A DNA stretch of 44,805 bases from CBDULQ01 sp965368115 (GCA_965368115.1 CBDULQ010000002.1:1-44805), one strand, 5' to 3'. Positions 16,627 through 26,247 are shown, numbered from the stretch's first letter. Program-made: numbers and translations. Notes: generated by a model from the letters alone, not told the origin.

Positions 16627-19398
16627 TTATAGTTTGCTGATGCGATCCAGCTGTTCCTGCAACTGGGCGATGGCATGTTCCATCTCGGCGACCCGGTCGC
16701 GTTCTTTCTGCACCACGGCTTCGGGGGCCTTGTCGGCGAAGTTCGGATTGTCCAGCTTGGCCTTGCTCTTTTGCAGGTTGCCGTCGATCTTGCCGATTTC
16801 CTTGTTCAGGCGCGCCATTTCCGCGTCTTTGTCGATGAGTCCGGCCAGCGGAATCAGTAGTTTCATTTCGCCCACCAGTGCAGTGGCGGACTCCGGTGCC
16901 TGTTCGTCATTGCCCAGGAAAGTGACTGATTCGAGTTTGGCCAGGGTATTGATGAACGCATCGTTGTTATTGAAACGTTGTTGATCGTCGTTCGAGGCAT
17001 TCTGCAGCAATACCGGCAAGGGCTTGCCCGGTGCGATGTCCATTTCGGAACGAATCCGGCGTACGCCCATGACGAAGGTCTTCACCCATTCCAGTTCCTG
17101 TTCCGCGGTCGCATCACGTTTGCTATCGTCCCCGGTGGGATAAGCGCAGGTCATCACGGTATCGGCTTTCACAGCCGCCAGCGGTGCGACACGTTGCCAG
17201 AGTTCTTCGGTGATATAAGGCATGATCGGATGACACAGGCGCAGGATGCTTTCCAGTACCCGCACCAGCGTTTGCCGGGTACCGCGTTTCTGGGCATCGC
17301 TGGATTCTTTCATCAATACAGGCTTGGAGAGTTCCAGGTACCAGTCGCAGTACTCTTCCCAGATGAAGGCATACAAATCACGTGCCGCCATATCGAAACG
17401 ATAGGCGTTGATGTGTTCATTCACGCTATCGGACACCGATTGCAGACGCGACAGAATCCAGCGGTCCGCCAGTGAGTATTCCACGTCGTTATCGTCGATG
17501 CCGGTATCCTGGTCTTCGGTGTTCATCAGCACATAGCGTGTCGCATTCCATAATTTGTTACAGAAATTGCGATAACCTTCGATCCGGCTCAGGTCGAAAC
17601 GAATGTCGCGGCCGGTAGAGGCCAGTGCGGCAAAGGTGAAACGCAGGGCATCGGTGCCGAAGGCCGGGATGCCGTCGGCAAATTGCTTGCGTGTGGATTT
17701 CTCGATTTTCTTCGCCATCTGCGGTTGCATCAGACCGCTGGTGCGTTTCTCGACCAGGCTTTCCAGTTCGATACCGTCGATCAGATCGATGGGGTCGAGT
17801 ACATTGCCTTTCGATTTCGACATCTTCTGGCCTTCCGCATCGCGCACCAGACCGTGGATGTAAATTTCCTTAAAGGGCACATCGCCCATGAATTTCAGGC
17901 CCATCATGATCATGCGCGCAACCCAGAAGAAAATGATGTCGAAGCCGGTGACCAGCACGCTGGTCGGGTAGAACGTCTGCAGGCGATCGGTCTGTTGCGG
18001 CCAGCCCAGAGTGGAGAAAGGCCACAGGGCAGAGGAAAACCAGGTGTCGAGCACGTCTTCGTCCTGGCTCAGTTTGACGTCTGCGCCGAGATTATACTTT
18101 TCGCGTACCGCCGCTTCGTTATCGGCGACATAGACCTTGCCGTCTTCGTCGTACCACGCGGGAATGCGATGCCCCCACCAGATCTGGCGGGAGATACACC
18201 AGTCCTGAATGTTGTTCATCCATTCGTAATAGGTTTTGTCCCAGTTTTCCGGCACGAATTTAATGCGGCCGTCTTTCACGGCGGCGATGGCCGGTTCCGC
18301 CAGCGGCGCGATTTTCACGAACCACTGATCGGTGAGATAAGGTTCGACGACCGCACCTGAACGGTCACCGCGCGGCACCATCAGTTTGTGGTCGTCGATT
18401 TTTTCCAGCAGGTCGAGTTCTTTCAGGTCGTGGATGATCACGTCACGGGCTTCGTAACGATCCAGGCCGCGATATTTTTCCGGTGCATTGTCGTTGATGC
18501 AGGCATCCACAGTGAGGATATTGATCATCGGCAGATTATGGCGCTGTCCCATTTCATAGTCGTTGAAGTCGTGGGCCGGGGTGATCTTCACACAGCCGGA
18601 GCCGAATTCCGGGTCGACGTAATCGTCGCCGATGATGGGAATTTCGCGGCCTACCAGCGGCAGGGAGATGGTCTTGCCGATAAAGTCCCTGTAGCGTTCG
18701 TCATCGGGATGAACGGCAACGGCGGTGTCACCGAGCATGGTTTCGGGACGTGTCGTCGCTACCACCAGCTGGCCGGAACCGTCGGTGAGCGGATAACGCA
18801 TGTGCCACAGGTGACCCTGCTCTTCTTCGGAGATGACTTCCAGATCGGAGACCGCGGTGTGCAGTACCGGGTCCCAGTTGACCAGGCGTTGACCGCGATA
18901 GATCAGGCCCTCGTCGTACAGATCGATAAACACTTTATGCACCGCGGCGGACAGGCCGTCATCCATGGTGAAGCGTTCGTGGGTCCAGTCCAGTGAACCG
19001 CCCATGCGGCGCAACTGGCGAGTGATGCTGCCGCCGGACTGTTCCTTCCATTGCCAGACCCGCTCGATGAAGGCGTCGCGGCCCAGGTCGTGGCGGCTTT
19101 TATTTTCGGCGTTGAGCTGACGTTCCACGACCATTTGTGTCGCGATCCCCGCATGGTCGGTGCCCGCCTGCCACAGGGTATTGTCGCCTTTCATGCGGTG
19201 ATAACGGATCAGCGCATCCATGATGGTGTCCTGGAAGGCGTGGCCCATGTGCAGGGTACCCGTGACATTGGGTGGCGGGATCATGATGCAGTAGCTGGCG
19301 CTGTCGCGATCATCTTCGCGGGGCGCGAAATAACCCCGGTCTTCCCAGGTCTGATACCACTTCTGTTCGATCGCTTGCGGGTTGTAGGTTTTATCCAT
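16627..19398 (-). CDS. valS: Valine--tRNA ligase
   Basis: Class I aminoacyl-tRNA synthetase that charges tRNA-Val and edits misactivated threonine. The HIGH motif is HMGH at residues 50-53 and the KMSKS motif is near residue 525. Between them lies the CP1 editing domain (TTRPETMLGD block). The anticodon-binding domain follows. The last 70 residues are the Lys/Glu/Gln-rich C-terminal coiled coil typical of ValRS. Length is 923 residues. It lies downstream of pepA and holC on the same strand, the usual gammaproteobacterial order, here with one small gene inserted between holC and valS. Confidence 0.98.
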   Translation of the reverse strand: MDKTYNPQAIEQKWYQTWEDRGYFAPREDDRDSASYCIMIPPPNVTGTLHMGHAFQDTIMDALIRYHRMKGDNTLWQAGTDHAGIATQMVVERQLNAENKSRHDLGRDAFIERVWQWKEQSGGSITRQLRRMGGSLDWTHERFTMDDGLSAAVHKVFIDLYDEGLIYRGQRLVNWDPVLHTAVSDLEVISEEEQGHLWHMRYPLTDGSGQLVVATTRPETMLGDTAVAVHPDDERYRDFIGKTISLPLVGREIPIIGDDYVDPEFGSGCVKITPAHDFNDYEMGQRHNLPMINILTVDACINDNAPEKYRGLDRYEARDVIIHDLKELDLLEKIDDHKLMVPRGDRSGAVVEPYLTDQWFVKIAPLAEPAIAAVKDGRIKFVPENWDKTYYEWMNNIQDWCISRQIWWGHRIPAWYDEDGKVYVADNEAAVREKYNLGADVKLSQDEDVLDTWFSSALWPFSTLGWPQQTDRLQTFYPTSVLVTGFDIIFFWVARMIMMGLKFMGDVPFKEIYIHGLVRDAEGQKMSKSKGNVLDPIDLIDGIELESLVEKRTSGLMQPQMAKKIEKSTRKQFADGIPAFGTDALRFTFAALASTGRDIRFDLSRIEGYRNFCNKLWNATRYVLMNTEDQDTGIDDNDVEYSLADRWILSRLQSVSDSVNEHINAYRFDMAARDLYAFIWEEYCDWYLELSKPVLMKESSDAQKRGTRQTLVRVLESILRLCHPIMPYITEELWQRVAPLAAVKADTVMTCAYPTGDDSKRDATAEQELEWVKTFVMGVRRIRSEMDIAPGKPLPVLLQNASNDDQQRFNNNDAFINTLAKLESVTFLGNDEQAPESATALVGEMKLLIPLAGLIDKDAEMARLNKEIGKIDGNLQKSKAKLDNPNFADKAPEAVVQKERDRVAEMEHAIAQLQEQLDRISKL

Positions 19399-19492
19399 TG
19401 TCAGCTTTAATAATTCGGAGAAAAAAGAGGCGAAATTATACCTTAGCTGGCAGGTCCGGGTAAGGGTGATGCCGTGTCGGGACGCAGGTGGA

Positions 19493-19777
19493 TCAGCGTT
19501 TGCGGCGCTGCGCCAGTTTATCGAGCACCGAACGGGTGAGTTGTTGTTTGAGCTGTTCCTCGATCGTCGCCAGCTGCTCGTTGAGTACGTCCTGCACCAG
19601 CAGTTCGACGGTTTCGCGCATGTCGTCGGATACCGCGCTCAAGGGGGCGGGGCGATCATGTTCGCCGTCGACGTCGTCGAACATATGGGCGTCGAAGTGA
19701 TTCTTCATGTCCGGGTCACCCGCTTCGATGATGTCGGTGAGGACGGGGATATCGGTGTCGGTGGATGGATTATTCAT
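19493..19777 (-). CDS. Small acidic hypothetical protein between holC and valS
   Basis: A 94-residue protein. The N-terminal 50 residues are acidic and include the segment DIPVLTDII. The C-terminal 40 residues form a likely amphipathic helix or coiled coil ending in a basic QRRKR. The DxxIPVLTxxx pattern resembles short proteobacterial proteins of unknown function (DUF2486-like), but I am not sure of this. Its ATG overlaps the holC stop (ATGA-type overlap), so it is translationally coupled to the DNA polymerase chi subunit. Confidence 0.75.
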   Translation of the reverse strand: MNNPSTDTDIPVLTDIIEAGDPDMKNHFDAHMFDDVDGEHDRPAPLSAVSDDMRETVELLVQDVLNEQLATIEEQLKQQLTRSVLDKLAQRRKR

Positions 19778-20205
19778 GGCTGATTCATTTCGTGGTGGTG
19801 CAGTTCATGGCCCTGCTCGCGATACATTTTATAGTGTTCGCGACCGCGCTGTTTGAGACCCGCTTCCTGATTGACGATTTCCGCTACCCGCTCCGCCGCA
19901 TCCGGCTGCACGGTATCGGCACACATATTGATGAGTAGAGGAACCTGCGGCAGCGGCTGATTTCCGGGGCCGATCAGAATCGGTTGCTGGTCCTGATCCT
20001 CGCCGCCGGCCAGACCGTGCGGGATGAAACTACCGTCACGGAAGGTCCACAGCAGGTCGTCCATGCGTCGCGCTTCGTCGCCGTTTTCGGTACGGATCAG
20101 GATGCGCTGGCCCTGTTGCCAGGCTTTTTCAGCCAGGCGACAGGCGAACAGGCGCAGGTTGTTGAGGTTGTCGTCCGGTAGAATGTAGAAATCCACCCGC
20201 GCCAT
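19774..20205 (-). CDS. holC: DNA polymerase III chi subunit
   Basis: Clamp-loader accessory subunit that links the polymerase III holoenzyme to single-strand binding protein. The 143 residues match the family closely: an N-terminal VDFYIL strand, the CRLAEKAWQQGQR helix, DDLLWTFRDGSFIPH and a conserved NMCAD segment. The C-terminus is His/Glu-rich. It starts 1 base after the pepA stop and overlaps the next small gene by 4 bases, so pepA, holC and the small gene form a compact operon. Confidence 0.94.
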   Translation of the reverse strand: MARVDFYILPDDNLNNLRLFACRLAEKAWQQGQRILIRTENGDEARRMDDLLWTFRDGSFIPHGLAGGEDQDQQPILIGPGNQPLPQVPLLINMCADTVQPDAAERVAEIVNQEAGLKQRGREHYKMYREQGHELHHHEMNQP

Positions 20206-20206
20206 A

Positions 20207-21715
20207 TCAGCGTTCGATACCCAGGTTATCCATGCGATCGAAAATGTACTGCATCAGCAACGGCACCGGCCGGCCAGTGGCGCCTTTGTCCTTGCCGGAC
20301 TTGTTGGCAATACCGGCGATGTCCAGGTGTGCCCAGCGGTATTTTTTAGTGAAGCGGGACAGGAATGCTGCGGCGGTGATGCTGCCGCCGGCGCGGCCGC
20401 CGATGTTGGCCATGTCGGCGAAGTTGCTGTCCAGTTGTTCCTGGTAATCGTCCCATAGCGGCATTTCCCAGCAGCGGTCGCCGGACGTTTTGCCCGCATT
20501 GAGCAGATCGTTGATCAGCGGATTATGATTGCCCATCAAACCGGCGGGCTGATGACCCAGGGCGATGATGATGGCGCCGGTGAGGGTGGCGATGTCGATT
20601 ACCACGTCCGGGTCGAATTTACCCGCATAGGTGAGAGCGTCGCACAGAATCAGTCGACCTTCCGCATCGGTGTTGAGTATTTCAATGGTTTGTCCGGACA
20701 TGCTGGTGACGATATCGCCGGGTTTGGTGGCCTGGCCGTCGGGCAGGTTTTCGGTGGCCGGTACGACGCCCACCAGGTTGATGCCCAGTTGCAGTTCGGC
20801 ACAGGCGCTGAGGGTGCCGAACACGCTGGCAGCACCACACATGTCGAATTTCATTTCGTCCATGTCCAGGCCCGGTTTGAGGCTGATGCCGCCGGAGTCG
20901 AAGGTCACACCCTTACCCACCAGCACGATGGGTTTCATGTCTTTCGGTCCGCCATGGTATTGCATGGCGATCAGCTTGGCGGGCTGACGACTGCCACGGG
21001 CAACCGACAGCAGCGAGCCCATGCCGAGTTCTTCCATATCGGCTTCTTCGAGCACGTCGACTTTGAAATTGCGATAGGTCTTTTCCAGTGCACGGGCCTG
21101 TTCCGACAGGTAGGTTGGGGTACAGACATTACCCGGCAGATTGGCCAGGTCCTTGGTCAGGGTAATACCCGAGGCGATGGCCATACCGGTGCGCACCGCC
21201 TGTTCGCCCAGCGGCAGTTCGCGACGGCTGGGCACACTGAAGATCATGCGGCGCAGCGGTCGGCGATTGTTTTCTTTCTTGCTCTTCATCTGATCGAAGC
21301 GGTACAGGGCGTCTTCGGTCGCCAGTACCGCCTGGCTGACTTTCCAGCCGGTGTCGCGGTTCTTCACATTCTGTTCGGTGAGACAGGAAAAGACTTCGGT
21401 GGCGCCGCGCTCGTCGAGAAACTTGGCGACCAGACTGTTGACGGTGTGGAAGGCCTTGGTATCGAAATTCTTTTCACGACCGCAACCGATCAGCAGAATG
21501 CGATCACACAGGGTGTTGGGCACATTGTGCAATAACAGGGTCTGTCCCAGTTTGCCTTCGCATTCACCACGGCGGATCAGGTTGGAAATATAACCTTCAC
21601 TGACTTCGTCCAGAATCTGTGCTGAGTGGGACAGTTTGCGGGACTCGAAAATGCCGGCCGCAACGCAGGAAATGCGTTGTTTTTCCGGGCTACCACTTTT
21701 GACCGAGAATTCCAT
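20207..21715 (-). CDS. pepA: Leucyl aminopeptidase
   Basis: Cytosolic M17 aminopeptidase with two metal ions. In Escherichia coli the same protein also binds DNA, for XerCD recombination at plasmid sites and for carAB control. The family signature NTDAEGRL is present, as is the metal- and lysine-containing GKGVTFDSGGISLKP block. Length is 502 residues, typical of PepA. TGGAG precedes the ATG by seven bases. It is the first gene of the minus-strand operon with holC and valS and diverges from lptF across a 402-base spacer. Confidence 0.97.
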   Translation of the reverse strand: MEFSVKSGSPEKQRISCVAAGIFESRKLSHSAQILDEVSEGYISNLIRRGECEGKLGQTLLLHNVPNTLCDRILLIGCGREKNFDTKAFHTVNSLVAKFLDERGATEVFSCLTEQNVKNRDTGWKVSQAVLATEDALYRFDQMKSKKENNRRPLRRMIFSVPSRRELPLGEQAVRTGMAIASGITLTKDLANLPGNVCTPTYLSEQARALEKTYRNFKVDVLEEADMEELGMGSLLSVARGSRQPAKLIAMQYHGGPKDMKPIVLVGKGVTFDSGGISLKPGLDMDEMKFDMCGAASVFGTLSACAELQLGINLVGVVPATENLPDGQATKPGDIVTSMSGQTIEILNTDAEGRLILCDALTYAGKFDPDVVIDIATLTGAIIIALGHQPAGLMGNHNPLINDLLNAGKTSGDRCWEMPLWDDYQEQLDSNFADMANIGGRAGGSITAAAFLSRFTKKYRWAHLDIAGIANKSGKDKGATGRPVPLLMQYIFDRMDNLGIER

Positions 21716-22117
21716 ACCTACTCCAAATTTCTCATTTTGTCTGCATGTTTTATAAATATTTAATTCGATGTTTTATCCAGCCAACCGTTCCTCGTCGACT
21801 ACAGCCGCCGATTGGGCTGGGACCGGAAATTAATTGAACGCTGGCCGGTCTGATTAGGCCTGATTTTATGCAATGTGACCATTGATATACAGAGAAATTT
21901 GCAAAAAAGGAGAAATTTGGCATCAGATGGCTAAAATATGCCAAATCGTCCGCGAAACCGCGCTAAGCGGGTGAATTTACATGGTATGACGATGCAGCGC
22001 CGGGCATTTATTTGATGCAACCGGAGCCGGATTTGGCCTGACTATCTATATCATCTACCGGATTTGTGTTGAATCCCTGTAAAATGTCCAGACATCCCTC
22101 ACATCATTGAGTACCGA
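21716..22117. other. 402-base divergent spacer between pepA and lptF
   Basis: No credible coding region. The spacer must hold promoters for both pepA (leftward) and lptF (rightward). It is AT-rich near pepA. It contains repeated GAGAAATTTGG-type boxes and a 9-bp inverted repeat, listed separately. A small GC hairpin (CCGC...GCGG) lies near 21958-21970. I found no consensus promoter I would commit to for lptF; a TAAAAT at 22080-22085 is a possible -10. Confidence 0.7.
21892..21946. repeat. Clustered TTTGG boxes and inverted repeat in the pepA-lptF spacer
   Basis: GAGAAATTTG occurs at 21892-21901 and again at 21910-21920 (with an extra G), 18 bases apart. The second copy runs into ATTTGGCAT (21915-21923), whose exact reverse complement ATGCCAAAT is at 21938-21946 after a 14-base spacer. 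A third copy in reverse orientation, CCAAATTTCTC, is at 21723-21733, immediately before the pepA start. The arrangement resembles a set of regulator-binding sites. Confidence 0.6.
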
Positions 22118-23230
22118 ATGCACAGATTGCTGACCATTATCGATCGCTATGTCGCCAGAGAACTCTGGCTGACCTGGCTGGCGGTGACCCTGGTACTCAT
22201 GCTGATCCTGTTGAGCAGCACCCTGGCGCGCCTGCTTGGCAAGGCAGCGGACGGTTCCATTCCCAGTGACGTGGTGTTTCCCCTGTTGCTGGTCACCGGT
22301 GCGCGATACCTGATCCTGCTGGTGCCGTTGAGTCTGTATCTGGGTATTCTGCTCACTTTCAGTCGACTCTATAAAGATAACGAGATGGCGGCACTGGGTG
22401 CCTGCGGCATTGGTACCAGGCGCCTGTATCGCCCCCTGCTGCTGGTGGCGATGCCGGTCAGTGTGATGATGATGATGCTCACCCTGTGGCTGATGCCGCT
22501 GGTGGCCCAGCAGGGTCAGGTCATCAAGGCCGGCGTGGAGAGTCGTTCCGAATTAAGTGGAATGGCGGCGGGTCGTTTCAACGAAGCGCGTGACGGCAAG
22601 GCGATTATGTTTCTGGAGCGCCAGTCGGAAGACGGGCACTACATGGAGAACGTTTTCCTGCACCGCGGCAGTGAGCAGGGTGATCGAATCGAAACGGCAG
22701 ATCGGGCGCGTCGTTATCAGGATACGGAAGGACGCCAGTTCATCATGTTCGAAAACGGTGAATTCTATCAGGGAGAGCCGGGACAGCGTGATTACACCAT
22801 TACCCGTTACAGCAAACACGGTATTTATATTGCCGAAGCGGAACTGGTTCAGAATATCACTCGCAATGATGCCATGAGCACTGCTGCACTCTGGGCATCG
22901 GACCAACCCTATCATCGTGCCGAACTGCAGTGGCGATTATCCATTCCTGTAGCCTGTTTGTTGCTGGCCATACTGGCGTTGCCACTGAGTTATACCACGC
23001 CGCGCAAGGGACGTTATTCCAAACTGGCGCTGGCGATTCTGATTTACCTGATTTATTCCAACCTGCTCGGTGTCGGTCAGACCTGGGTGGAACGACAACT
23101 GGTGCCCAACTGGCTGGGTATCTGGTGGGTACATGGTTTTGCCCTGTTGTTGATCATCGGCTGGTGGATTACCCGCGCCGGTGGCCTGAGCCGGCTTTTC
23201 ATCAAGCCCGTGCCGAGTCCGCAGACATGA
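22118..23230 (+). CDS. lptF: LPS export ABC transporter permease LptF
   Basis: Inner-membrane permease that, with LptG and the LptB ATPase, extracts lipopolysaccharide from the inner membrane. The 370 residues show the family layout. It begins with the RYVARELWLTW segment and three transmembrane helices. A large periplasmic beta-jellyroll domain follows (about 130-265), then three C-terminal helices including PLSYTTPRKGRYSKLALAI. The stop codon overlaps the lptG start by four bases (ATGA). Confidence 0.95.
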   Translation: MHRLLTIIDRYVARELWLTWLAVTLVLMLILLSSTLARLLGKAADGSIPSDVVFPLLLVTGARYLILLVPLSLYLGILLTFSRLYKDNEMAALGACGIGTRRLYRPLLLVAMPVSVMMMMLTLWLMPLVAQQGQVIKAGVESRSELSGMAAGRFNEARDGKAIMFLERQSEDGHYMENVFLHRGSEQGDRIETADRARRYQDTEGRQFIMFENGEFYQGEPGQRDYTITRYSKHGIYIAEAELVQNITRNDAMSTAALWASDQPYHRAELQWRLSIPVACLLLAILALPLSYTTPRKGRYSKLALAILIYLIYSNLLGVGQTWVERQLVPNWLGIWWVHGFALLLIIGWWITRAGGLSRLFIKPVPSPQT

Positions 23231-24291
23231 TGATACTCGATCGTTACATCGCTCGTGTCGTTCTCAGCGGTACCCTGATGGTGTTGCTGGTACTGGCTGC
23301 GTTGCTTGCGTTTGTGGATTTCGTCGGCGAAATCGGTGAGGTCGGCAAAGGTAGTTACGATATTCTGGATGCCATTGCTTATGTGCTGCTGAGTTTGCCC
23401 AAGCGCATGTACGAACTGTTCCCTACGGCGGTATTGCTGGGCAGTCTGTTAAGTCTCGGGACACTGGCTTCCAACAGCGAACTCACCGTAATGCGCGCTT
23501 CGGGTGTATCGGTGGCGCGTTTTGTGCGTTCGGTGCTGCAGGCGGGTTTATTACTGGTGCTTCTGGTGGCAGCCATGGGCGAACTGATGGTGCCGCCCAG
23601 CGAAAAACAGGCACAAACCATTCGCGCAACGGCATTGCAGCAGACGGTGGCGTTTGGTGGCGAGCATGGCTTGTGGGCGCGCGACGGGCAACGCTATATT
23701 CATGTCGGACGGGTGTATCCCGGTTTCAATCTGGGCAATGTGTCGATATATCAGCTCGACGAACAACGCAATCTGCAGCAGGTGACTCACGCAGTATCTG
23801 CAAGTTTCCATCAGGGTCACTGGCGTCTGAGAAATATTCAGCGCAGCATTATCGGTGAGCAGCAGGTTAGTGAACAACGCATTTCGGTTGAAGACTGGCC
23901 GGAATTACTGAGTCCTGATCTGTTCAATATTGTGGGCATTCAACCCGCCAATATGTCAGCTGTTGATCTGTATCGTTACAGCGAATATCTGCAGGCCAAT
24001 GAGCTGGATTCCAGTCATTATCGGCTGGCATTCTGGATCAAGGTGCTGACACCGGTTTCCAGCCTGGTGATGTTGCTGATTGCCTTGCCTTTCATATTCG
24101 GATCTCAACGCAGCGGAGCGACAGGCAATCGCATGATGATCGGCATGTTGCTGGGTATCGGTTTCTTCCTGCTCAACCGTACCATGAATCATCTGGGGCA
24201 GGTGTATGGCCTCGATCCGCTGTTCAGTGCCGCACTACCGGTGGTATTGATGGCGGGTATCGGGGGTATCGCTCTACGTCGGGTACGCTGA
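23227..24291 (+). CDS. lptG: LPS export ABC transporter permease LptG
   Basis: Partner permease of LptF. The frame is open from 22930 inside lptF, but the real start is the ATG at 23227 (or the next codon, 23230). It overlaps the lptF stop as ATGA and gives the family N-terminus ILDRYIARVV. The 354-residue product has three N-terminal helices, a periplasmic domain and three C-terminal helices with the GSQRSGATGNRM loop. Its end lies 4 bases from the convergent RDD gene. Confidence 0.95.
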   Translation: MMILDRYIARVVLSGTLMVLLVLAALLAFVDFVGEIGEVGKGSYDILDAIAYVLLSLPKRMYELFPTAVLLGSLLSLGTLASNSELTVMRASGVSVARFVRSVLQAGLLLVLLVAAMGELMVPPSEKQAQTIRATALQQTVAFGGEHGLWARDGQRYIHVGRVYPGFNLGNVSIYQLDEQRNLQQVTHAVSASFHQGHWRLRNIQRSIIGEQQVSEQRISVEDWPELLSPDLFNIVGIQPANMSAVDLYRYSEYLQANELDSSHYRLAFWIKVLTPVSSLVMLLIALPFIFGSQRSGATGNRMMIGMLLGIGFFLLNRTMNHLGQVYGLDPLFSAALPVVLMAGIGGIALRRVR

Positions 24292-24295
24292 GCGG

Positions 24296-24745
24296 CTATT
24301 TTTTTTCTAACTGAATCAGCACCGTCGCCGAAGCTCGGTCATGCCAGGTACGCTTACGGTCATCGATCAGTGACCAGATAAATCCCAGGCCCAACAGCAT
24401 CCAGGACACCAGCGCCATCACGAAACGCAGTGCGGCCTGTTGCCAGCTGATGTCGCCACCATCATCTGCGGACAGTTTCAGGCGCCAGGTTTTCATGCCC
24501 AGTGTCTGTCCGCCATGTACCCAGAACCAGCCGAAAAATCCATACGCAACCAGCAATAGATACAGTTGATGCAGGCCATACAGCAGCCATCCATCCGTTT
24601 CACGCTCGATCGCGCCGCCGTGCAACAATGTGGGGAAAATATCAGCAATAAATAATACTGCGGTGAGCAAGAGTAGATCGTAGACGATCGCCATCAGACG
24701 TTTGCCGAGTCCGGCAGGCTGATATTGAAACTGAAATTCATTCAT
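24296..24745 (-). CDS. RDD family membrane protein
   Basis: A small integral membrane protein (149 residues) of unknown transport or structural role. The family's hallmark residues are visible: an N-terminal Arg in GLGKRLMAIVYD, then GQTLGMKTWRLKL, and a late Asp-Arg pair (DDRKRTWHDRAS). About three hydrophobic helices are present. The frame opens 20 codons earlier, but I use the ATG at 24745 because the extra residues are not family-like. It is convergent with lptG and stands alone. Confidence 0.88.
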   Translation of the reverse strand: MNEFQFQYQPAGLGKRLMAIVYDLLLLTAVLFIADIFPTLLHGGAIERETDGWLLYGLHQLYLLLVAYGFFGWFWVHGGQTLGMKTWRLKLSADDGGDISWQQAALRFVMALVSWMLLGLGFIWSLIDDRKRTWHDRASATVLIQLEKK

Positions 24746-24949
24746 ATGGGTGAGTGTGGTGATGCGGAACGGACAAATTCTATAGCAAACCGGCGCAGGC
24801 GTCATCTTTCCACCGCAAACAGGCGATCTTGCTTATGTGACCCAGGTCTCCAGTCTGCCTTGAGTTAGGTCGGATTTGATATAGACTCATTTTATATGTA
24901 ATGAATACAGCGGCACACCTCGACTACCTGTTCGTTTCCGGAGATATTT

Positions 24950-26161
24950 ATGTATAAGAAAAGTTTGCTCGGTGTGGCCCTGCTGGCCGCCGGAATTTCA
25001 ACGGCCTCAGCGGTCCCTTATGGATTGAGTGATGCGCGTTCTGTGGCCATGGGTAATGTCAATGTGGCAACCGGCGGCGTTACTTCGGCAGCATTTGGTA
25101 ATCCGGCCATGCTCAAGGTCAATGAAACCGATGATACCTTTGTACTGCATATCGGTGTTGGTGCCGCAGTGCTGGAAAATGGCAATGTAACCGACGATAT
25201 CGATCGCTACCAGGAGCTGGAGGATCAGATCAATGCGATCGATACTACCGATTCCAGTAATGCGGACCAGCTGTTGCCGTTGCTGAATGAGCAGATCGAA
25301 CTGATCAACGATCTGGATGGGGACAGTCTGATGGTGCGAGCTGCGCCGAATATGGCGCTGATTTATGGCGGTGATATGTTCTCGGTTGCAGTGACCGCCG
25401 AATTGAACGGCTATGTGAGCGGCGCTATTTCAGATGTCAGTGGCATTCCCACTTCACCACTGACCGAACAGCAGATTATCGACGATATCACCAATAATTC
25501 GAACCTGACCTACGATCCAGATGCCCGTTTACGTGCTATCGGTGTCGTGACTACCGAGATCGGTGTGTCGATCGCGACTGATTTAGACATTCTGGGTATG
25601 AAAGTGGCCCTCGGTATCAAACCCAAATCCATCAGTGCTGAAGCGATCAATTACGATCAGACGCTGGCCACTGCCGATGTGGATGACATTGTCGATGATA
25701 CAGCACAGGATCTGGGCAGTATCACTACCATGGATGCCGGCATGGTGATCAGCTTCAGCGATTCATTACGCCTCGGCCTGGTGGCGAAGAATGTCCTGTC
25801 AGAAACTTTAACAGTAACCACTAATGGAACGAGCTATGACGTGGATTTCGATACGCATATGCGTATCGGTGTTGCTTACAACACCAGTTTTATGACAATT
25901 GCCGCCGATATGGACATCACCGAGACTGATCCGGTGTTGATTGAAGACCCAACACGTATGGCTGCACTGGGTGTGGAGTTGAATGCATTCGATTTTATGC
26001 AAATCAGGGCGGGATATCAGACTAATCTGGCCAGTGGCGCCAGTGCCGACGATATTATTTCAGCCGGTGTTGGTTTCTGGTTTGGATTTAATCTGGATAT
26101 TGCCGCAGTTGCCAGTGAAGATTCAGTCGGTGCGTATATTCAAACCGGTTTTCGTTTTTAA
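24950..26161 (+). CDS. TraF-like outer-membrane protein
   Basis: An exported protein (403 residues) with a clear signal peptide, likely cut after ASA at about residue 21. The mature N-terminus reads PYGLSDARSVAMGN and continues to FGNPAML, typical of the TraF_2-type, FadL-like beta-barrel proteins often labelled conjugal transfer protein TraF. The rest alternates short amphipathic strands. The protein ends in an aromatic Phe-Arg-Phe, the usual outer-membrane insertion signal. A central segment (about residues 75-125) is Asp-rich and helical. No other conjugation gene is present, so a role in plasmid transfer is not supported. A terminator follows. Confidence 0.75.
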   Translation: MYKKSLLGVALLAAGISTASAVPYGLSDARSVAMGNVNVATGGVTSAAFGNPAMLKVNETDDTFVLHIGVGAAVLENGNVTDDIDRYQELEDQINAIDTTDSSNADQLLPLLNEQIELINDLDGDSLMVRAAPNMALIYGGDMFSVAVTAELNGYVSGAISDVSGIPTSPLTEQQIIDDITNNSNLTYDPDARLRAIGVVTTEIGVSIATDLDILGMKVALGIKPKSISAEAINYDQTLATADVDDIVDDTAQDLGSITTMDAGMVISFSDSLRLGLVAKNVLSETLTVTTNGTSYDVDFDTHMRIGVAYNTSFMTIAADMDITETDPVLIEDPTRMAALGVELNAFDFMQIRAGYQTNLASGASADDIISAGVGFWFGFNLDIAAVASEDSVGAYIQTGFRF

Positions 26162-26217
26162 TCGGCAGCAAATTATGGTTTGAACGGCTGAAAAATTCCG
26201 TAAAACTAAAAAAATTT

Positions 26218-26247
26218 AAAACCTGGAGCTCTGTTCCAGGTTTTTTT
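26218..26247 (+). terminator. Intrinsic terminator after the TraF-like gene
   Basis: An AAAACCTGGA / TCCAGGTTTT stem with a 7-base loop is followed by a T run. It separates the outer-membrane protein gene from the histone-like gene. Confidence 0.92.

Noticed and set aside
20525..21535. Antisense ORF across pepA (336 codons)
   Set aside because: Composition typical of a shadow frame (Gly/His/Gln-rich) with no recognisable domain.
24291..24310. Terminator at the lptG end because of a T run at 24298-24306
   Set aside because: Only a 3-bp stem can be drawn before the T run, so I would not call it an intrinsic terminator.
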